DNA of 64,000 nt. Source: Saprospiraceae bacterium. GTDB lineage: Bacteria; Bacteroidota; Bacteroidia; Chitinophagales; Saprospiraceae. The translations under genes were made by a program, and so were the position numbers. The notes below the pieces were generated by a model. The model saw only the letters and a list, made by a program, of their open reading frames with translations. It did not search any database and was not told the origin of the DNA. Positions 19,374 through 28,144 of this stretch are shown here, one piece after another (within the stretch, counting starts at the first letter, position 1; each line of letters starts with the position of its first letter). The stretch spans positions 1 to 64,000 of the forward strand of contig JAIYAP010000044.1 in NCBI GenBank assembly GCA_027488935.1. The letters are read 5' to 3'.

Positions 19374-21290
19374 ATGTATAAACTGATACTTTCTGCCGTG
19401 CTTTTTTGCACCTTGATGTTGCTGGCCAGTTTACGGGAAGCGCCGGCACCTACGCCCACCGTCGCCGCAGTGCGCACCGCTTACCTCCATGGGCTGGATT
19501 CCTTTAGTGTACAAATTGACCATTTTTATATTCAAATAAAATCAGATGCCAATCCGGTAGCATGGAAGGCTTCCTTTAAGCGATTGCGCCAGGCTTACAA
19601 ACAAATCGAATTCTTGTTCGCGCACCTCGACCCCGACAATGCGCGTGATTTTCTCAATGGTGCGCCCTTGCCTTCTATTGATCGGGTGGTTGCCGAATTG
19701 GTGGTATATGCGCCGCGCGGCATGCAAGCCATCGCTTCCTTAATATATGGTGAAGAACCGGACCAACAAGCCTTGCTTCAATTGACCGAAGATTTGCGCC
19801 GACTTTTTCCGGACATCAAAGCCACGCAACAAAATATGCTCTTTACAGATCGGCAGGTGTTAGAAGCCATTCGTTTTGGCATTTTTCGTATTACTTCCAT
19901 GGGCATCGTGGGGTTTGATACACCAGGTTACAACGGCGCAATTGCCGAATCTGCCATATCGGTGCGTGCGATGCAATCGGTAGCAATGCTGTATCTGCCT
20001 TATTTGCCTGCGAAACACCGCTTATTGGCCGATTCGATCCAACAAAACTTCAAAGGGCTAATCGGGTATTTAGAACAAAATTCGGATTTTGATTCCTTTG
20101 ATCGTTTGCGGTGTATCCGCAGTTACCTGGAACCTTTGTACGGGCAAATCATGCGCTTGCACTTGGCTTTGGGTATTGAAACCATGGAACTAACGACCAA
20201 TAAAGCACAAGCCCTGGTATATGAAACGCCGAGCATGTTTAGCGCACAAACCTTGAATGGGCACTATTATGCTGGGATTGGGAGTAGGGTAGAGCAACCT
20301 ATTGTGGTTGAATTGGGCAAATTATTGTTTTTTGACCCCTTATTGTCTCAAAATAACGAAAGAGCTTGTGCTTCCTGCCATCAACCGCAGCGCGCCTTTA
20401 CAGATGGATTGCCCAAAAGTTTGAGCATGCACAAAAAAGGAGATGTTGGCCGCAATGCGCCGACCCTGATCAACAGTGTTTTTGCCGATAAATATTTTTA
20501 CGACTTACGTTCCGACCGTTTGGAGAGCCAGGAAGAACATGTAATTTTTAATAAAGACGAGTTCAATACCACGTATTACGAAATCATCGATAAACTCAAT
20601 CAAAGCAGCACGTATCGGCAAATGTTTCAGGAGGCCTTTGGTAAAGCACCCAATGCGCAGGATATCAGCCGTGCGCTTACCGCTTATGTGCGGAGTTTAG
20701 TGGCGTTTAATAGCCCGGTAGATCAATATTTGCGCGGTGCACCGATTGAACTTGAGCCCGATGTGCAAGCGGGTTTTAACCTGTTTATGGGTAAAGCGCT
20801 TTGTGCAACCTGTCATTTCGTTCCGACCTATGCGGGACTGGTTCCACCGTATTTTACGGAAAATGAATCGGAGGTGATTGGTGTGCCAATTAATCCGAAG
20901 GCCCGTCAACTTGAAATTGATCCCGATCTTGGCAGGTTTATGAATGGTCGGCCGCGCGATCATGCACCCCATTTGCGCTATAGTTTCAAAACCACTACCT
21001 TGCGGAATGTTGCATTAACAGGACCTTACATGCACAATGGGGTGTACCAAACGCTGGCAGAAGTGGTAGATTTTTACAATAAAGGCGGCGGCGCCGGGCT
21101 GGGTCTCGACTTGCCGGATCAAACCTTGCCTTTTGATCATTTAAACCTCACAGCAGGCGAGCAAAAAGCCCTGGTCGCCTTCATGGAAGCGCTTACGGAT
21201 ACGACGGGTATTGTTACAATTCCTGCTAAATTACCAAATTGTGAACTAAAACCGGAGTGGAACGCTCGGAAAATAGGAGGACAATATTGA
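19374..21290 (+). CDS. Imelysin-like / di-heme cytochrome c peroxidase fusion
   Basis: A 638-residue exported protein. I chose the ATG at 19374 because it gives the signal peptide MYKLILSAVLFCTLMLLAS. Residues about 30-280 are helical and resemble the imelysin-like domain. Residues about 290-620 are a MauG/CcpA-type di-heme peroxidase, with heme motifs CASCH (332-336) and CATCH (477-481). The family reduces H2O2 with electrons from small cytochromes, or oxidises other substrates. It is followed after one base by a CX4CH protein and then a cytochrome c/FG-GAP protein, so these form a periplasmic or surface redox operon. The fusion is known in Bacteroidota; its true substrate is not established. 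Confidence 0.88.
   Translation: MYKLILSAVLFCTLMLLASLREAPAPTPTVAAVRTAYLHGLDSFSVQIDHFYIQIKSDANPVAWKASFKRLRQAYKQIEFLFAHLDPDNARDFLNGAPLPSIDRVVAELVVYAPRGMQAIASLIYGEEPDQQALLQLTEDLRRLFPDIKATQQNMLFTDRQVLEAIRFGIFRITSMGIVGFDTPGYNGAIAESAISVRAMQSVAMLYLPYLPAKHRLLADSIQQNFKGLIGYLEQNSDFDSFDRLRCIRSYLEPLYGQIMRLHLALGIETMELTTNKAQALVYETPSMFSAQTLNGHYYAGIGSRVEQPIVVELGKLLFFDPLLSQNNERACASCHQPQRAFTDGLPKSLSMHKKGDVGRNAPTLINSVFADKYFYDLRSDRLESQEEHVIFNKDEFNTTYYEIIDKLNQSSTYRQMFQEAFGKAPNAQDISRALTAYVRSLVAFNSPVDQYLRGAPIELEPDVQAGFNLFMGKALCATCHFVPTYAGLVPPYFTENESEVIGVPINPKARQLEIDPDLGRFMNGRPRDHAPHLRYSFKTTTLRNVALTGPYMHNGVYQTLAEVVDFYNKGGGAGLGLDLPDQTLPFDHLNLTAGEQKALVAFMEALTDTTGIVTIPAKLPNCELKPEWNARKIGGQY
21275..21280 (+). promoter_or_regulatory. 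Strong Shine-Dalgarno sequence
   Basis: AGGAGG occurs 11 bases before the ATG at 21292, inside the end of the peroxidase gene. Bacteroidota genes rarely carry such sites, and the other genes here use A-rich leaders. It may boost translation of the small CX4CH protein. Confidence 0.45.
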
Positions 21291-21291
21291 T

Positions 21292-21792
21292 ATGCGTAAT
21301 TGTTTGTTTTTCTTGCTTTTGTGTGTGCAATGTACCCACGTGCCCTTGTATGAGCTAAAGGTTGAACAAGGATCCGGTTCGGCTATGTATGAGGCGGGTT
21401 CGGTGGTTTCCATTGCGCCACAACTGGATGGTGCCTTGCGTTTTGTTGCCTGGGAAGGTGCCACGGAGGTATTGCAACAACCGCTCCTTGCTGCGCAGGT
21501 ATTCAATATGCCTGCAAAAGACGTATTCCTTTCGGCTTACCGGCTCCCTAATGGGCAGTTTAGTTTTAAATATGAAATTTTGCCCATTTTTAAGCAAAAT
21601 TGTGCCTTAAATGGGTGTCATCTGGACTCCAACCGGCTTACCAATTTTACCGATTATGCCTCGGCAATAGTTTCATTTACCAAAATTCAGCAATATTTGA
21701 TTTCCGGTTTTATGCCACTGAATCGCGTAATTGCTGCTGCTGATAAAAAAGCCATCCTATCGTGGATTGAATCTGGAATGCCCAATAATTAA
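21292..21792 (+). CDS. Small exported protein with CX4CH heme-like motif
   Basis: A 166-residue protein with a short signal sequence. Residues about 20-85 resemble the divergent InlB B-repeat type fold (YELKVEQGSGSAMYEAGSVV and ending MPAKDVFLSAYR). The C-terminal part looks like a compact cytochrome c domain: ILPIFKQNCALNGCH holds Cys104, Cys109 and His110, giving a CX4CH spacing in place of CX2CH. Met141 in SGFMP is a plausible distal ligand, and the end KKAILSWIESGMPNN is typical of Bacteroidota cytochrome c-like domains. It lies between two heme proteins, one and three bases away. Whether heme attaches is uncertain; a disulfide-bonded heme-free domain is the alternative. Confidence 0.65.
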   Translation: MRNCLFFLLLCVQCTHVPLYELKVEQGSGSAMYEAGSVVSIAPQLDGALRFVAWEGATEVLQQPLLAAQVFNMPAKDVFLSAYRLPNGQFSFKYEILPIFKQNCALNGCHLDSNRLTNFTDYASAIVSFTKIQQYLISGFMPLNRVIAAADKKAILSWIESGMPNN

Positions 21793-21795
21793 TTC

Positions 21796-23325
21796 ATGCG
21801 CTGGTCCTTGTTAATCGTTTCCTTCCTGCTGTTTTTGCTGGGTGCTGCTTTTCCCACCTCAAACCAGGAGGCTTTTCCCCATTCGCCATCGGATGGGGCA
21901 CGTTTGGCCAAAATTTATTGCAGTAGTTGCCATGCTTTCCCAGAGCCGGGTTTGTTGCCACACGCTATTTGGGAAAAAACCGTGTTGCCGCGTATGGGAT
22001 ATCAATTGGGCATTTTCCCAAACGACACGGTTCGGCAGAATTGGATCGAAACAGGCGCCGGCGGAAAAGCGATTTTAGCGGCCGGACTTTTCCCGGACAA
22101 TCCCTTATTGTCTACGAGCGACTGGCAAAAAATAGTGCAGTTTTACCTTAAAAATGCGCCGCATGCATTAGAGCAGCCAGCATTGCCCGTGGTAAACATG
22201 GATTTGCGCTTGTTTGAAGTTCAAAAACCGACTTTTCAATTGCGACCGCCCAGTAGTACCCTTATCCGGTTTAAGTCTGATGGCGGCTTGTACCTGGGAG
22301 ATGCCAACAGTCGGCAAATCTTTTGGTTAGACGCTAATTTGAACCTGCAAAAACGCACCAAACTGGCAGAAGGCATTGTGCAGGTACAAGTGGATACCGC
22401 TTCCGAAATTTTTACCTTGATGGGTTCATTTAGTCCAACCGACGCGCCTGTTGGGACCATTGTTCGGATACCCAAAAAAGGCAATCGGGCCGAAATATTG
22501 CTCGATGGATTACAGCGACCGGTACACAGCGATTGGGTGGATTTGAATGGTGATGGCCGCCAGGATGCGGTGGTTTGTGAGTTTGCTAAATGGACCGGTA
22601 AGTTGGCTTGGTGGGAGCAGGATACCTTGGGGAATTTTCAACCCCATATTTTGCGCAATCGACCGGGCGCGATCAAGACATATGTACGCGATTTTAATGG
22701 CGATCATTTTCCCGACATTATTGCCTTGTTTGGGCAGGGCGATGAGGGTATTTATCAGTACATAAACGATGGAAAGGGCAATTTTACAGAAAAATGTGTA
22801 CTCCGTTTTCCGCCTTCCTGGGGCTCCAGTGCTTTTCGGATGGTAGATACCAACCAGGACGGCCTCGAAGATATCGTATATACTTGTGGCGATAATGCGG
22901 ATTATCAGCCTATTTTAAAACCCTATCATGGTATTCGTGTTTACACCAACGCTGGTTTGGGCATTTATCGGGAAACCTTTTTTTACCCTTTGCACGGTGC
23001 GTATGATGCGATTCCTGCCGATTTTGATCAGGATGGCGACCTGGATATTGCGGCGATTTCCTTTTTTCCAGATTTTGAAAATCGACCCCAGGAGGCGTTT
23101 TTATATTTAGAAAATACAGGTGCGTGGAGGATGGAGGCTTTTAGTTTTCCTGCAGTGACCGCTGGTCGCTGGATGTTATTGGATGCGGGCGACCTTGATC
23201 GAGATGGTGATCTGGATCTTGCCCTTGCGCCCTTAAGTTTTGAAGTAGTGCCCGATCGGGGTGAAATGAAACGCTGGGTATCAGAAGGGATCCCTTTTTT
23301 GGTTTTAAAAAATACGCTTCGTTAG
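21796..23325 (+). CDS. Cytochrome c domain fused to FG-GAP/VCBS repeats
   Basis: A 509-residue exported protein. After a signal peptide, CSSCH (Cys42, Cys45, His46) marks a mono-heme cytochrome c domain spanning about 32-120. The remainder is an FG-GAP/VCBS beta-propeller with calcium-type loops such as DLNGDGRQDAVV, DFNGDHFPDIIA, DTNQDGLEDIVY, DFDQDGDLDIAA and DLDRDGDLDLAL. It follows the CX4CH gene by three bases, so it is co-expressed with the peroxidase. It is probably surface or periplasmic. The propeller may bind a substrate or partner while the heme carries electrons. No catalytic residues beyond the heme site could be assigned. Confidence 0.85.
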   Translation: MRWSLLIVSFLLFLLGAAFPTSNQEAFPHSPSDGARLAKIYCSSCHAFPEPGLLPHAIWEKTVLPRMGYQLGIFPNDTVRQNWIETGAGGKAILAAGLFPDNPLLSTSDWQKIVQFYLKNAPHALEQPALPVVNMDLRLFEVQKPTFQLRPPSSTLIRFKSDGGLYLGDANSRQIFWLDANLNLQKRTKLAEGIVQVQVDTASEIFTLMGSFSPTDAPVGTIVRIPKKGNRAEILLDGLQRPVHSDWVDLNGDGRQDAVVCEFAKWTGKLAWWEQDTLGNFQPHILRNRPGAIKTYVRDFNGDHFPDIIALFGQGDEGIYQYINDGKGNFTEKCVLRFPPSWGSSAFRMVDTNQDGLEDIVYTCGDNADYQPILKPYHGIRVYTNAGLGIYRETFFYPLHGAYDAIPADFDQDGDLDIAAISFFPDFENRPQEAFLYLENTGAWRMEAFSFPAVTAGRWMLLDAGDLDRDGDLDLALAPLSFEVVPDRGEMKRWVSEGIPFLVLKNTLR

Positions 23326-23446
23326 TTACATATTTGAATTTGCTATTGTAGCCATATTTTGTGTAAGTTGATGTATTTTGCAGGATAAATGCTATCCTTG
23401 CCGCAGTTTTTGGTCTTCCAATGTTTTTTTGACGTAAAAAATACTC

Positions 23447-25696
23447 ATGATGCGTTTTTTTTATTTTTGTATCCTTTCGAGCCTTTTCGTAAGCCTCTTC
23501 GCTTGCCAATCAAGCACAGCCTCTAAATCTGCTAAATCAGGACCTAAAAATGGCCATCAGCGGATGGTAGCCATTTTGGATAGCATTTTTCGAAATGAAA
23601 ATCCGGCAAAATGCTACAACCTCAACAGCCGGAGCGCTGCCCAATATAAGGACATACTGTCGAAAGCCAGAACGCAGCAAGAACAGATTATTGGCAATTT
23701 TAAGGTAGCCGAACAATTGTTGTACGCGGGCCAAACCGAAGAAGCCATCGATGTCTTGAAGCGGATCATTGGCGATAATTTTGCGGCGATGAGCGAAGAG
23801 AATAAGTTATTGTTCGACCTGTATGCGTTGGCTTACCTGCGTTTGGGGGAACAACAAAACTGTATTCAAAACCACACTTCTGAATCTTGTATCATTCCAA
23901 TTGCTGAAGCGGGTCAGCATAAACTGGTGGATGGTTCTACCCGTGCGATCGAGATTTATACCAAGATATTAGAAAAATTTCCCAAGGACAGTCAATCCAA
24001 GTGGCTTTTGAATATTGCCAACATGACCCTGGGCAAATACCCGAGTGGCGTACCTACTGCCTTTCGCATCCCGGAATCGGTGTTTAAGCCCGTAAATGGC
24101 CCTAAGTTTAAGGATATTGCGATTGATTTGGGGGTTTCCCACCGCAATGTTTCAGGCGGCGTATGTATGGAAGACTTTGACAATGACGGTGATTTGGATA
24201 TTTTTATGACTTCCTACTTGTTGAATAGCCAATGCCAATTTTACAAAAACAATGGGGACGGCACCTTTACGAACCGCACCAAGGAAGCGAATTTGACCGG
24301 AATTGTGAGTGGATTGAACACGGTACACGCCGATTATGACAATGATGGCGACCGGGATATTCTGATTTTGCGGGGTGGCTGGCTGGATGCGGGTTTGCAC
24401 CCCAATTCGCTGTTGCGCAACAACGGGGATGGCACCTTTTTGGATGTTACCATCGAATCGGGCATGTTGTCGTTTCATCCCACCCAAACGGGCACCTGGG
24501 CCGATTTCAATGGCGACGGGTTTTTGGATTTATTCATTGCCAATGAAAGTTCCAAAGTGAAAGGCCTGCATCCTTGCGAACTGTACCAGAATAATAAAAA
24601 CGGCACGTTTACCAATGTTGCCGCGCAAGTTGGCCTGGACCGCACCGGATTTTTTAAAGCCGTGGCTGCCGGCGATATCAACAATGACCAGTTGCCCGAT
24701 TTGTATTTGAGCGATTTTAGCGCCGAAAACCAACTTTGGGTGAATCAAACGACAGATCCGGATCATATGGTTTTTCAAAATATGACCGAAAAGGCAGGCG
24801 TTGGGAAGCCGGTCAATAGTTTTCCTGCGTTTATGTTTGATTTCAACAATGATGGATGGCTCGATTTGTTTGTTGGTGGGTATGACCCAAAATTGTTGGA
24901 CAACGCGGCCGGGGTAGTATTGGATGAATATTTGGGTAAAAAAACACCGGGCGATTTTGTTCGTTTGTACCAGAATAAAGGGGACGGAACCTTTGCGGAT
25001 GTGACGCAAAAAATGGGCGTGAACAAAATCATGTTTGGCATGGGCAACAATTTTGGCGACATCGACAACGACGGATGGCTTGATTTTTACATTGGCACCG
25101 GAACACCAGATTTGCGGTCGTTGGTGCCCAACCGGATGTTTCACAACAAAAACGGAACTGTCTTTGAAGAAATAACGATGAATGGCTTTGGCAACATTCA
25201 AAAAGGCCATGGTATTGCATTCGGCGATGTAGACCAGGATGGCGACCAGGATATTTATATGGTGATGGGCGGCGCGTATGAAGGCGACCTTGCCAATAAT
25301 TTGTTGTTTCAAAATCCGGGTAATGAAAACAAGTGGGTGACGCTTGTTTTAGAAGGAAAAACAGCCAACCGCGATGCCATTGGCGCCAGAATCATCCTGA
25401 CGGTAAAAACTTTGGATGGCAAAACCCGTAAAATTTACAATTCGGTGGGTAACGGCGGCAGTTTCGGCTCGTCTTCCTTGCGGGCAGAAATTGGTTTGGG
25501 CAATGCCAGCAGCATTGAATCGCTGGAAATCAAATGGCCGAAGCCAGCCGCTGCATCGCAGGTTTTCAACAATATTCCCCTCAATGCCGTTTTGAAAATT
25601 ACGGAAGGCAACGCGGAAGCCACACCACTCGACTGGAAACCCATTCCAATGGGCGGAGGCGGACATGGGGGAATGCACCATGATCATCACCAATAA
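23447..25696 (+). CDS. FG-GAP / ASPIC-UnbV lipoprotein (CRTAC-like)
   Basis: A 749-residue lipoprotein (signal ending LFAC, Cys20). A helical, TPR-like segment covers about residues 40-190. FG-GAP repeats cover about 200-620, with calcium loops such as DFDNDGDLDIFM, DYDNDGDRDILI, DFNGDGFLDLFI and DVDQDGDQDIYM. An ASPIC/UnbV domain follows near 625-725 (RDAIGARIILTV, NSVGNGGSFGSSS, LEIKWP). The last residues, HGGMHHDHHQ, are unusually rich in histidine and could bind metal. It follows the cytochrome c/FG-GAP gene by 121 bases and is probably functionally linked. The function of this large Bacteroidota family is not established. Confidence 0.85.
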   Translation: MMRFFYFCILSSLFVSLFACQSSTASKSAKSGPKNGHQRMVAILDSIFRNENPAKCYNLNSRSAAQYKDILSKARTQQEQIIGNFKVAEQLLYAGQTEEAIDVLKRIIGDNFAAMSEENKLLFDLYALAYLRLGEQQNCIQNHTSESCIIPIAEAGQHKLVDGSTRAIEIYTKILEKFPKDSQSKWLLNIANMTLGKYPSGVPTAFRIPESVFKPVNGPKFKDIAIDLGVSHRNVSGGVCMEDFDNDGDLDIFMTSYLLNSQCQFYKNNGDGTFTNRTKEANLTGIVSGLNTVHADYDNDGDRDILILRGGWLDAGLHPNSLLRNNGDGTFLDVTIESGMLSFHPTQTGTWADFNGDGFLDLFIANESSKVKGLHPCELYQNNKNGTFTNVAAQVGLDRTGFFKAVAAGDINNDQLPDLYLSDFSAENQLWVNQTTDPDHMVFQNMTEKAGVGKPVNSFPAFMFDFNNDGWLDLFVGGYDPKLLDNAAGVVLDEYLGKKTPGDFVRLYQNKGDGTFADVTQKMGVNKIMFGMGNNFGDIDNDGWLDFYIGTGTPDLRSLVPNRMFHNKNGTVFEEITMNGFGNIQKGHGIAFGDVDQDGDQDIYMVMGGAYEGDLANNLLFQNPGNENKWVTLVLEGKTANRDAIGARIILTVKTLDGKTRKIYNSVGNGGSFGSSSLRAEIGLGNASSIESLEIKWPKPAAASQVFNNIPLNAVLKITEGNAEATPLDWKPIPMGGGGHGGMHHDHHQ

Positions 25697-25702
25697 ACTT
25701 GA

Positions 25703-27895
25703 TTAATACCGCATAATTTTCCCTTGATACAACACGCCAGCTACCCACAAGCGCCAAGTATACACGCCCGGCTGTCCAAAGGCTGTATCGGGAATTTCCA
25801 GGTTTTGTTCGCCAGCATCCAGTTGCATTTTTTGTGACCAGCGGGTTTGGCCGTGCATATCTTGTAGATCTATTTGAATGGTTCCGGCCTCTTCCAGTTG
25901 AATGGGCAACCAGGCCGCATTGGAAGTAGGGTTAGGTAGTGCAGAAAAAGTGGCTTTTTCGCTGGTCGTTTGTTGCTGGTTTTGGATGAATTCCAGTTTA
26001 AAACGCTGGGCTTTTTCGTTGGAGGTGTACCCAATATGATCAAAACCAGAGGGCTCTAAACGGATAGCATCATGTAGCCAGCCCGATTTTAGTGCTTTTA
26101 CGGTCATAGAGGTTAAAGGCCTGCCAGCGGAAATGTTAATTGACCAGGCATTTGCCCACACATATCGCACTTTATCTTGAAAAACACCAAATGTATGGGC
26201 ATTTAAATTTGGAATTAATTTTTGTTCGACATCCAACAAGGTTAAAAATTCTGGATCGACAGACAATGAATATTGCATACCAAGCCAATAACCTTTTTTC
26301 CCTAAGGAAATTGGTATTTTAAACTGGTCTCCGGCTTGCACATACTCATCGCGTATATTCAAAACAGAAACATGCGTACTATCCAGGTTGTAAATGCCGC
26401 TGGTGCAATCTACATCACCTATTTTGACCCCGTAAAGGTTAACTTCGAGCGTTGAATCGCTTGCGATATTTTGTAAAGTGTAAGACTCAGGCAAATTGCC
26501 CTCTTTGGGATCCTGGGCATTAGGAAATTTATAAGTGTCATCCGTATAAAACCGCCAAGACGTATTATTGGGTAGGTCGGTGTAAATACCAACCAGTAAT
26601 TTTCGAAATTCTGCCAGATCAAAGTAGGTGATGATGGTGCTTTTATCCGCATCCGCAGCAATTCGTGCATAATCGGGTAAGATAACGAAGCCTAAAATAT
26701 GTTGGGCAATCAAAATCAAATCATGGAGCATTACATTCGGCCCGTTCATTGGAGGATCGTCGTAAGAAGCAGTAACGGTAGTATTGGCGGAGGCAAAGAC
26801 GTTGTTCAGTGTCGCGTAGCCTTGGGCATCCGACATACCGAAAATTGAATTACTTGGGGCATCGGTTACTTCTACCGTAACTTCCGGCATAGGCGCTTGC
26901 GTGCACGCATTCTTGCAATTGGCCTTGATATTAATGGTTTTATTGATTGGGCAATAGCCGAAGTTGTCTTTAACCTTTACATTTGAAAAACAAAAATCAG
27001 TGTTACCGGCTTTGTCTTTCACCCACAATTCTACCTTAACATCGCCAATATCATCGCAAAAAAATGAAGTAGCCTGCTGCGCCTGCCCATTCGAATCCAT
27101 CGGAAATCCAGCTGCGCCGTTGGATTTTCGCAGGCCTATGGTGAGCAGATTATTTGGCGTGATATTATCTTCCGCATATTGCAAAAAGTCAGAAGCCCAA
27201 AGGTCGATTTTTTTGTTGGGCATCAAATTGACGCTCAACCCATTCAAACAAACAACACTCGGCTTTTTGCAATCTTTTACTTCAAAAGGATAGGTACAAA
27301 TGGCTTCGTTTTGCAAGCTATCCGTAACAACCCAGCGAATGCTATGCAATCCTTGTGGCAATTGCGGCAACACATAACCATTGGGTAAAATAGCTGTATT
27401 CCAGCGCAGGTTAGCGCGGTAAACATTGCCAGAAACGTTGTTTTGTTGCGCAAAACCATACTTTTGGTAGTTTGGTACGGCGCGTTCATCAAAACCTGCC
27501 GATTGGGCATTTCCGCCCAAATTGTTGTATAAAATGGTGTTAAATCCAGGCAAAGCGTCGCTGTTTACCAGTGTTTCCTGAAAACCATCGTTGTTCAGAT
27601 CAAGGAATAACTCGTACCGAATGTGCACCGGTGCACCGCATGTATTTTCAACTTCAATACCCAAATCTACAATGCCTTCGGGCAGGTCATTGTTATTAAA
27701 CAAGGTGTTCGTCCAGGCATTTTCATTCCAAAACTGTCCGTTGTTGGGGGTTAAATCGCAAAACTCAACGGTGCTGGAGGTGCAATTTTGGATGTTCAGG
27801 CAGGCGCTGTTTATAGCGGACACCGAAACATTGGATTGTGCCTGTAAAGAAGTAAAACCTAAAAATAAAAGGCTGAAAAATAGAATTTTACGCAT
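25703..27895 (-). CDS. T9SS surface protein with HYR-like, dockerin-like and cohesin-like segments
   Basis: A 730-residue exported protein (signal MRKILFFSLLFLGFTSLQAQ). In order: a Cys-containing N-terminal domain, about 30-210; a HYR-like domain, about 211-315; a CnaB-like segment, about 318-385; a dockerin-like pair of EF-type helices, about 388-445 (DLILIAQHILGFVILPDYA, then AADADKSTIITYFDLAEF); and a cohesin-like beta domain, about 510-640, starting DEYVQAGDQFKIPI. A T9SS tail closes it. Its ends are almost identical in DNA to the neighbour at 28145, while its centre has diverged. It is convergent with the ASPIC lipoprotein. Binding to partner proteins or self-assembly at the surface is an inference. 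Confidence 0.75.
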   Translation of the reverse strand: MRKILFFSLLFLGFTSLQAQSNVSVSAINSACLNIQNCTSSTVEFCDLTPNNGQFWNENAWTNTLFNNNDLPEGIVDLGIEVENTCGAPVHIRYELFLDLNNDGFQETLVNSDALPGFNTILYNNLGGNAQSAGFDERAVPNYQKYGFAQQNNVSGNVYRANLRWNTAILPNGYVLPQLPQGLHSIRWVVTDSLQNEAICTYPFEVKDCKKPSVVCLNGLSVNLMPNKKIDLWASDFLQYAEDNITPNNLLTIGLRKSNGAAGFPMDSNGQAQQATSFFCDDIGDVKVELWVKDKAGNTDFCFSNVKVKDNFGYCPINKTINIKANCKNACTQAPMPEVTVEVTDAPSNSIFGMSDAQGYATLNNVFASANTTVTASYDDPPMNGPNVMLHDLILIAQHILGFVILPDYARIAADADKSTIITYFDLAEFRKLLVGIYTDLPNNTSWRFYTDDTYKFPNAQDPKEGNLPESYTLQNIASDSTLEVNLYGVKIGDVDCTSGIYNLDSTHVSVLNIRDEYVQAGDQFKIPISLGKKGYWLGMQYSLSVDPEFLTLLDVEQKLIPNLNAHTFGVFQDKVRYVWANAWSINISAGRPLTSMTVKALKSGWLHDAIRLEPSGFDHIGYTSNEKAQRFKLEFIQNQQQTTSEKATFSALPNPTSNAAWLPIQLEEAGTIQIDLQDMHGQTRWSQKMQLDAGEQNLEIPDTAFGQPGVYTWRLWVAGVLYQGKIMRY

Positions 27896-27951
27896 GCGAT
27901 AAATATTTGTGCCTATGAATGACGATTAGCAATGTTGATTTGTTGTTGCAT

Positions 27952-27959
27952 CAAAATTA
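27952..27959 (-). promoter_or_regulatory. Predicted -7 box, duplicated promoter copy 1
   Basis: Minus-strand TAATTTTG lies 57 bases upstream of the start at 27895. The same box lies 58 bases upstream of the paralogue at 31336 within a similar leader, so the promoter was duplicated together with the gene. Confidence 0.5.
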
Positions 27960-28071
27960 AGTCCAAATAATTGGCTTTTGTTTTGAAAGATTGCCTTTTG
28001 TAAAGTTTGTACAAAAAAGAAGGTGTCACCTCCGCTTCGTTGGCTATGTTACGCTTTTACATTTAAACGCG

Positions 28072-28105
28072 ATTGACGGGGTGTTGAAAAAGTCGCCCCG
28101 TCAAT
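28072..28105 (-). terminator. Hairpin after the 1063-residue surface protein
   Basis: The arms attgacgggg (28072-28081) and ccccgtcaat (28096-28105) pair perfectly, 40 bases beyond the stop at 28145. No U run follows on the minus strand, so its strength is uncertain. Confidence 0.5.
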
Positions 28106-28144
28106 AGCATGCTTCTTTGTGCGGTTTTATTTAAATATTGATTT

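Noticed and set aside
24530-25312. A 260-codon minus-strand frame inside the ASPIC lipoprotein gene
   Set aside because: It mirrors repetitive FG-GAP codons on the other strand and has no independent support.
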